64,000 bases of DNA from Casuarina equisetifolia (lineage: Eukaryota > Streptophyta > Magnoliopsida > Fagales > Casuarinaceae): assembly GCA_028551475.1 (NCBI GenBank), contig CM052362.1, positions 70,166 to 134,165 on the forward strand. The letters run 5' to 3'. Under the pieces are notes generated by a model that did no database searches, was not told the DNA's origin, and worked only from the letters and a program-made list of their open reading frames with translations. This document shows, in pieces, positions 57,475 to 64,000 of the stretch; the first letter of the stretch is position 1, and each line of letters opens with the position of its first letter. The position numbers and the translations under genes are program-made.

Positions 57475-60400
57475 TTACTTGAAACTACTTTGATGCAGAG
57501 GATGCCCAAAGCCCCAGCCTCGCTCTTTCCCAAGTTTAATGGTCGACAACAAAATCTGTAACAAGATTTCTGCATCTTCCTCTCTTGCCAGTTCCAGATT
57601 CGTCTGAAAAAGTGGAAGAGTAGTAGGAGGATTGTTCCATCGTACGGTCTTTGTTCCACTGCTTTTTCTGGGATGATGCCGAGTCTGCCTCAGTAGGGTA
57701 TCTGGACTGCTTCCAACAATATGTACCACTCCTTGATCAGTATCAGCATGTATTACACTCTCTAAACCAATTTCTGATTCTATCACCCATTCTGGATCAG
57801 TGGCAATGCCCTGAAATGAGGGCTTTCCCAAGTCTACCAAACTGGGGCAACTAACAATCAATAAGTATCTCTCTGTGATGATAACAAATTTACCAGCCTG
57901 TTTAAGTGCTTTGCACATGACTAAGACCTCATCCTTGAGCTTCAAGTCATTATCAGCCTCCACAAGAACTGATGTTCCAACTGCTTCTTCCCAAGAGTAA
58001 GGTCTCAGGGGAAGTTCTTTGCTTAGAGGTCTCGGAAGACGAGCCCTCAAGTGCCGCGGCCCCATTTGATATAGTCTACTTCTGTTTCTGATACTCTGTG
58101 CAGTTTTTCCAGTAACTTCAAGGATACTCGCTGCTGGTTTTGCTACAAGTCCAGCAATACCTAAAGCTATTCCTGCACCACAGGACACACGGCAAGAAAG
58201 CACTATCAACACAAGGGGAAAAAGTACAAATCATCTCCGCAATGTAAGTGACAACATGTTTGCCAGTGACCCTTAAGATGCTCATGAATTTAAGGGTAAT
58301 TATGGTAATTTCATAAGTTGCACAGAGATTATAGCGATCCTAGTTCCATTACCAGAAAGAACACCAGGAAGGCCATGTTTCTCAGCTCCTTTAACTGGTG
58401 ATTGGAGAAGACCAGTCAGTCCCTGGAATTAACATGATAAATCCCAATTCAATAGACATAGATAAGATACAGACAGTACAGTGCAACTAATCCCCCTCAA
58501 AAGAAGCATACAAAAACATGTATTATTCAAGTTCTTGAAAGATTCAATAATCTCAACATTGGACACCACACACTACACAACTTACGAACTTCAAGCTCCT
58601 AATGTATAGGCCAGGCAAACAGTAAATATGCTATTCAAATTTATGTAGTAAGTCTGGCTCACATCTGACCTAAACCCTTGCAACTCAATCATTCACACAA
58701 TGTAAATTTTGGCTTTTGTTTCTGATGCAGGAAAGCAAAAAGCTCCCAGAAAGCAAGCTTTAATGCAAATAACATTAAAGTTATGGTCTAAAATCAATAC
58801 AATTCTCTCAGTATGCTACTCTTGTTGCTACCCAAGTCTTTATGCTAGGAAGACAATAATTTCAAGTCACTATGGAGTCAGAACTCCTCTCTGATCGGAA
58901 CATTTATGGACATTGAATATACTTTTGGTCCATTATTCTTATTTATTTGTATGCTATATGGTTTTTGCTCGCATCTTTCCCTAGGTATTTAGGGAGGCTT
59001 AGTAGTTAAACCAAAAGGAGTCCAAATCCTATCATAGTACACATCCAATTATTTTCCAACCCTAGCTAACACTAGTCTGAACACTCTGCCACCAAATAAA
59101 CCCTATGCAGCCTAAAGGTCTTTCATTACTACTGTTTGATATCGATTTTGGTAGGGGGCAGGTCACTAAAAGCTTCTAAAAACTAAGCTTAAATACCAAA
59201 TAGTTTAGAGTTATGACCTCCATTTAATGTAAGGGCTACTCATTATCCTCCACAAGCTACTTTTGTTGCTGTGCAATGATGCAGAAGGCTGTTATTCCAA
59301 AATGGATGTGGGAAATTCAGGATAGTACTTGTTTTAGCTTTAGGAAGAGCAAGAGTTGAGGTTCCATAATGGCAAAGGCATTTGATCATGACTAAAACTT
59401 TAGTCGTAAACTGCTGTTCTGAGTGCTGTGAAAAATAACCAACAATTGTTAAATTCTTAGGTAGTTCAGCAGTTATTTGATGGATAGCTGATTTATGGAC
59501 TCTAAAGTCATGAATTTCTAGTTAAGGATGAGAAAATAACCCAGATCTGGTTTATTAGAATTGGATTGAAGTTGCTGAAAAAGAAGAAGAAGAAAGGATA
59601 GAATACCTACGTTATCTCCAAATCTTAGAAGGGCAGCACACAAACCACGTGAGGTTGGTAGGAATTCCATAAAATGCCAACCTCATTGTGTTCACACCCC
59701 TTACATCCATTATCATAAGCATTTAGTGCATTACTATTGCAAGATTTGGATTCTTTTCAACCATAACTAAATAATTAGTAAAACCCAAAAGAAGATCCAA
59801 TGGACCAAAACACATTGATGTTCGAGTTACTGAACTCCAAACTCTAATAGCCAAAAGAAAAGACGAATATTATGAAATCAGTATGTTCTAGCATAAAGAA
59901 ACATTTTTTTTTTTAAAAAAAAAGAAGCGCTAACTGAATATTAATGAAAAAGGCACAAGGAGGGTTTTAATTATACTATAAATCAAATTTACATCAAAAT
60001 TTCAAGTAGTTGGTACTTGGTTTTCCAAGAGGTTTTAGTCGTTTGCATCAGTAGGCAGCAATTGTTGACCTGCTGTCCTACATCAGTTTCTAGGGTATAG
60101 TGAAATTTCTGAATCTTTTAACTAATTCCTCAAGAAATGAGCACATTGTTATCTCCTATTTGACTCTTAAATACTTTAAATTTGTCTCACCTTTTTCTCT
60201 TTTAATGTGTATGATAATAATATTGTTTGAATTCTACCCGTGATTCTAAATAGATGACTCTAGCTTCATCCAAGTTTAGAGTAAAACAAAAAATTTCCGT
60301 GCAATGCTACAACAGATGTGCTTCAATTTAATTTTTCCAAGGGGCACGATTAGCACGTATGACCAACATACCTCTAAGACTTCATTTATCACACCTTTAC

Positions 60401-62473
60401 TATGTGATGCTGCACTCATCTGTTGCTTTTCTACCCTTGAAACAGCCTGGTCATCAAAAGTAAATGCCACAATACCCTACAACCCAAAAAGCCAATTACC
60501 ACACGTAAAAAAAAAAAAAAAAGTAACCTCTAAAACACCTTTAAATGTTTATCAGAACAGAAACCTTTTGTGCAGCTTTACTGAACTGAGTGGCAGCATC
60601 ACTTATAGCATAGACTGTGTTACTTAAAAGACTAGTGCTGCCTTGTGCCACGCCGGTAATAAGTCCAGTAGGGCTCTGCCAATAGAAATGGATAGTGTTC
60701 AGTATGCCGATAAAGGATGCAAGCCAGAACCATCTATATGCTAAGTACCTGTAAGATACTCCTGGCAGGCATGGATAAGAAATCCCTGATGCCAAGCCCC
60801 AAACTCCTAGCAAATCCCATGGGATTCCCAATGACACCAGCAGAACCAAACACCTGCAAATAAAAGGAATACAAGAAGCATGAGAAGACTATTGCACAAT
60901 CTTCATTCCAAATAGTTCCATTACGAGCTATTTGAGCAAACTTGAAAGGCTAAGAGCAGCAGAGGATACAGAAAAGCATTACAAATAACCTTTCACACAC
61001 ATTATTACGAGCTAAATAGTTCCATTAACTAGTCAAATTACTTTTCTTTTGAAACTTGCAGAAAATATTGGATACATATAGTGATGACCACACCTTCAGG
61101 TCCTTTTTTTTCTTTTTCTTTTTCTTTTTAAAAAAAAAATTTCAAAAAGAGTACCACTTGAACAAAATTTCAAAGATTAAGAAATAGTTGAAGTTCCAAA
61201 TTACTGTCCACCGATGCTAAAGCTCAACTCCATCCATGCCATCAATCTATTATATACAATACATCACATGAATTTTGGTAAAGTTTTCATAGAAGTAGTC
61301 GGTAGATGATGAGAGGCTCTGAAGTACAAAACCGTGTGCACTTTTTCGGATCAATTGCCTCAGCAACTAGAAATCACCAACATTTGCATCTCTTAGCAAA
61401 ACTGTATATAAGTGGCAAAGTAACAAATAAACTTCTCAAGCAAAGACTCAATATCATCCAACTGAAGGGAGCCCTGGCACCCTGGTAATCTTTCAGTCTT
61501 CAATAGAATTGTAAAGTATGTAGTAGAATCCTTTGGCTCCACTAGAAAACAGATAAAAAGTCTTCAAATTACCTATTCCACCTTTTCCTCTGTGTTTGTC
61601 TAATGAACTATTAATGGAGTCTAGTGTCTAATAGATAAATTAATGAAGAAATGTGGACATCTGACAGGAGATTGTTCAACCTATTACAAGATGAAATATT
61701 CCAGATTGCCTCCTCTGTAGCATTTGATTGAGAAAGCCGGAAAATCTTTCATGAGAAACACCATATGCAGTGTCAAGTCATGTGTAGTATCGTCTGTGTG
61801 TACTTCATCAAGGTGATCCAAAATAAGTGTGATTTAACATTTGATTCACAAATCACCAACTTAGTGACATGTCCCTGATCCTTTCTAACAGAGAAAATAA
61901 GATAGAAGCACGCATGAAAATACTGTCCTGCAGGAGCAGGCAAGAGAATACACGGACCAAAATTCGTAGAAGTTTGACAATGCTGAGTTTAAGTTAAAAC
62001 CGAAACAAAGAAAATTTCATTACCTGATTCCAACCAAATTCCAGAATATTGAAGAATGAATTACACAAAAGGGACAAACTTTAAAATCAGAGCCAACTTT
62101 AAATTTTGAAGCAAGTAGCTAGAGGAGCTTCAGAGGGAAGAATATAACCATTAACACATAATTGTGATGTAACTTCAACACCCCCTCCCCCCCACTCCCG
62201 CGGCCTGCGACTCCTTCAATTAATGAAGAACACTGCTAATTGACTTATCAATCATGAATTAAGAAAAAACAATGCTGCATAAAACCAAAGCTCTAATAAA
62301 AGAGAACTTGCTAAACATAAAGTTACCTTGTACATCTCGTGAAGAAATTGCCGAGTGTAATGCCTGATGATGATCTCCTGAATAGATTCCCAGCTAGCCA
62401 TGTGATGTGTTATGCTTAATTGTTTGAGATATATATGTGCTCCCTCCACGTCAGCAAGAGCCATAAGTCCTCT
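57475..62473 (-). CDS. VPS13: VPS13-type lipid-transfer protein, C-terminal six exons (partial gene)
   Basis: Minus-strand exons 62473-62327, 60853-60749, 60675-60565, 60476-60372, 58422-58353 and 58172-57475 join in frame into the last 411 residues; upstream exons lie past the right edge. The first four encode the conserved C-terminal (ATG2_C/DH-like) region: RHYTRQFLHEMYKVFGSAG, IGNPMGFARSLGLGIRDFL, SPTGLITGVAQGSTSLLSNT, then a GIVAFTFDD motif. The last exon has GIALGIAGLVAKPAASILEV and a PH-like module (KFVIITERYLLIVSCPSL; DPEWVIESEIGLESVIHAD), ending with QSSFK. VPS13 proteins move phospholipids at membrane contact sites; the C-terminal part anchors them to a membrane. It resembles the plant VPS13M1/M2 type (At4g17140/At1g48090) more than SHRUBBY, by recall only. 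All splice sites are GT..AG. Confidence 0.95.
58423..60371 (-). other. VPS13-type gene intron (1.95 kb)
   Basis: No gene, LTR border or tandem repeat was recognised. A poly-T/poly-A stretch at 59907-59922 is the only low-complexity feature. Confidence 0.65.
60854..62326 (-). other. VPS13-type gene intron (1.47 kb)
   Basis: Contains a T/C-rich and A-rich tract at about 61105-61140 and a C-rich patch near 62180-62200. Nothing else recognised. Confidence 0.65.
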
Positions 62474-63920
62474 CTGTAATTAATTCTTACCATAAGTATT
62501 CAGCATTAGAATGGATAGGTGATACACTTATTGACACATATTGAACCTGAAAGAACCAGATTGGACCATTACATATTCAAAATATTTCACTCAGTTGTCA
62601 AAGTGATGTCTGACATATTTGATACGAGATTTATGTATGTAACAACTGAGTTGGAGCCCAAATCTTAGGAAAGGATCCTCTTCCATTTCTTCAAAATATT
62701 TGTGACTACAATCAAAATGAAGAGAGTTGTTGAGATGCAATGCTTCCATCTTTCTAGAAGCAAAATCAACCTTGCTTGCTACATCCCAACATATAGAAAA
62801 GGCAGTTTCAGGAAAATGATGGAGATAACACAATCCTAGATGAGGAAGATCAATTGTTTTGTTATTCTAGTCATAAGTCATAACATACTTGAAGACTTGT
62901 TAGTGACTTTCTGGCCAGCATACACAAGGTGAAGTAGGTTGTTTTGGGGACCATGCCTGACCCCAAGACAAATCATTCTTTGCTAGTTGATCTAAATCAT
63001 ACAGCAATCTCTTCCAATTTTATCACTGGGAGTGGGGGAATAGAAACACGCCATTTGATCTATTTGCAACCTGTCCTCTCCTTTGAGCAAGTCAGGTTAT
63101 TTGGATTTATCTTTGAATGCAACAAATCTGATAATCTTGGAAAAGGATCAAGAGGAATCTGACCATATGAATTGTTAGCATTTTGTTTCTTAACATGTAA
63201 AATTTGTTTTAGTAGGGCAAATGTTAAAATAACTAGTTGCTCCCCAGCATTTTTATTTTGAAAAGATTGGATCTTGATAACTCCCTCCATGTCTCTCTCA
63301 CTTGTTTTACACATGCCTAACTTTGCAAATAATCTGCTATCTTTTTCTCTCTCACACCTTATCCTTCATTATCTAGTTGGGATCAAATTTACACACAATG
63401 AGATTTTAGATGCCCAAAGTAAATAGGATGGCATGTTCAAAGAGGCAGAAGAAGCTTTTGTCAAATAATGAAAGATTACACAAAATAAAAGAAGTGCACG
63501 CTATTAGGATTATGGTAAGATATTCTAGACCTTAACCTAAACCTTAAACCTGTCCATTCCTTTACTCCAAAAATGTGAGGATACTTGATATCTGGCTTTA
63601 GCGGATAGGATACTTTTATGTAAGTGAGTGAGTCTTTACATTAAAATATCTTCATGCAATGAATTAAAGCTGTCTATCTAGATTGGCTACCATGCCTATT
63701 CACATATGACATACACAGACCAACTGTTACCATCTGTTATAGCTGGCTTTAAGCATCTGTTGTAAGATCTTTTAAAGATTTCACAAGTATGCTAAAACTG
63801 TACCTAGAAAAGAAGTGCTTGACAGAATCATACACAACAAAGGACTTCACAGTTTTGAAGAAGGTGTTTCTTTCTTTCTTTCTTTCATTTTTTTGGTTTG
63901 GTGGGCAGGAGAAGAGGGAG

Positions 63921-63959
<39 letters not shown>

Positions 63960-64000
63960 CAGCGTTGCAGTGCTAGTGAGTGAGGAAGTGCTACTTACAT
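62474..64000 (-). other. Upstream intron of the VPS13-type gene, running to the window edge
   Basis: The window's last bases read ATGTAAGT on the minus strand, so a donor (GTAAGT at 63998-63993) may sit right at the edge with the preceding exon just outside. Holds (TTTC)n at about 63869-63886 and (AGGGTG)n at 63920-63959. The minus frame at 62591-62833 is not recognised as protein. Confidence 0.55.
63920..63959 (+). repeat. (AGGGTG)n microsatellite with G-quadruplex pattern
   Basis: Six or more GGG tracts are separated by three-base TGA loops on the plus strand. It lies in an intron of the minus-strand VPS13-type gene, so the transcript carries the C-rich complement. Confidence 0.9.

Noticed and set aside
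62591-62833. 80-codon minus frame as a further VPS13 exon
   Set aside because: It has no VPS13-like motif and no matching acceptor/donor in phase with the next exon.
63920-63959. Interstitial telomere repeat
   Set aside because: The unit is AGGGTG, not TTTAGGG or its known plant variants.

Overview
The window is nuclear DNA of a flowering plant, most likely a eudicot. It holds long AT-rich introns with GT..AG borders, three recognisable plant genes, and nested plant-type LTR retrotransposons. I cannot name the species. No bacterial, viral, CRISPR or RNA-gene content was recognised.

Layout. (1) The left edge carries the first coding exon (minus strand, 23-280) of a CBSX3-like CBS-domain protein. 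(2) From about 0.7 to 35.3 kb lies a repeat island. It starts with a diverged duplication (713-1550) and a ~278-bp tandem repeat (1550-2228). Next comes an old, heavily decayed Ty1/copia element on the minus strand (2229-30483). A tandem TRIM-like array (4308-4954) sits inside that copia element, and a gag-only Ty3/gypsy (Athila/Tat-like) element, Gypsy-A, is inserted in it on the plus strand (7371-29370, TSD CAACG/CAATG). Gypsy-A is itself broken by a second gag-only element, Gypsy-B (minus, 10080-16145), and by a near-complete Ty1/copia element, Copia-2 (plus, 18045-26839, perfect TSD AAAAG). The island ends with a gypsy gag scrap (30484-31010) and about nine copies of a ~345-bp tandem repeat (32345-35330).

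(3) A 15-exon plus-strand gene (35779-53800) encodes a 778-residue TPR + MYND + SET protein of the SMYD4 type. Every exon joins in frame. Its last intron holds a Gypsy-B-family solo LTR (51695-52906) with a 5-bp TSD. (4) A 3.7-kb gap between convergent genes contains a decayed copia RT/RNase H fragment and an LTR-like block. (5) The right end (57475-62473, minus) carries the last six exons of a VPS13-type lipid-transfer protein, which continues past the window edge.

The three genes are housekeeping and share no evident pathway: a mitochondrial CBS regulator, a putative protein methyltransferase, and a membrane-contact lipid transporter. The notable biology is the order of insertions, which can be read from target-site duplications, and the repeated tandem amplification inside dead elements. 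I see no convincing evidence of a new molecular system. The nearest candidates are the two pol-less gag elements, the TRIM array, and an in-frame alternative acceptor in the SMYD4-type gene.
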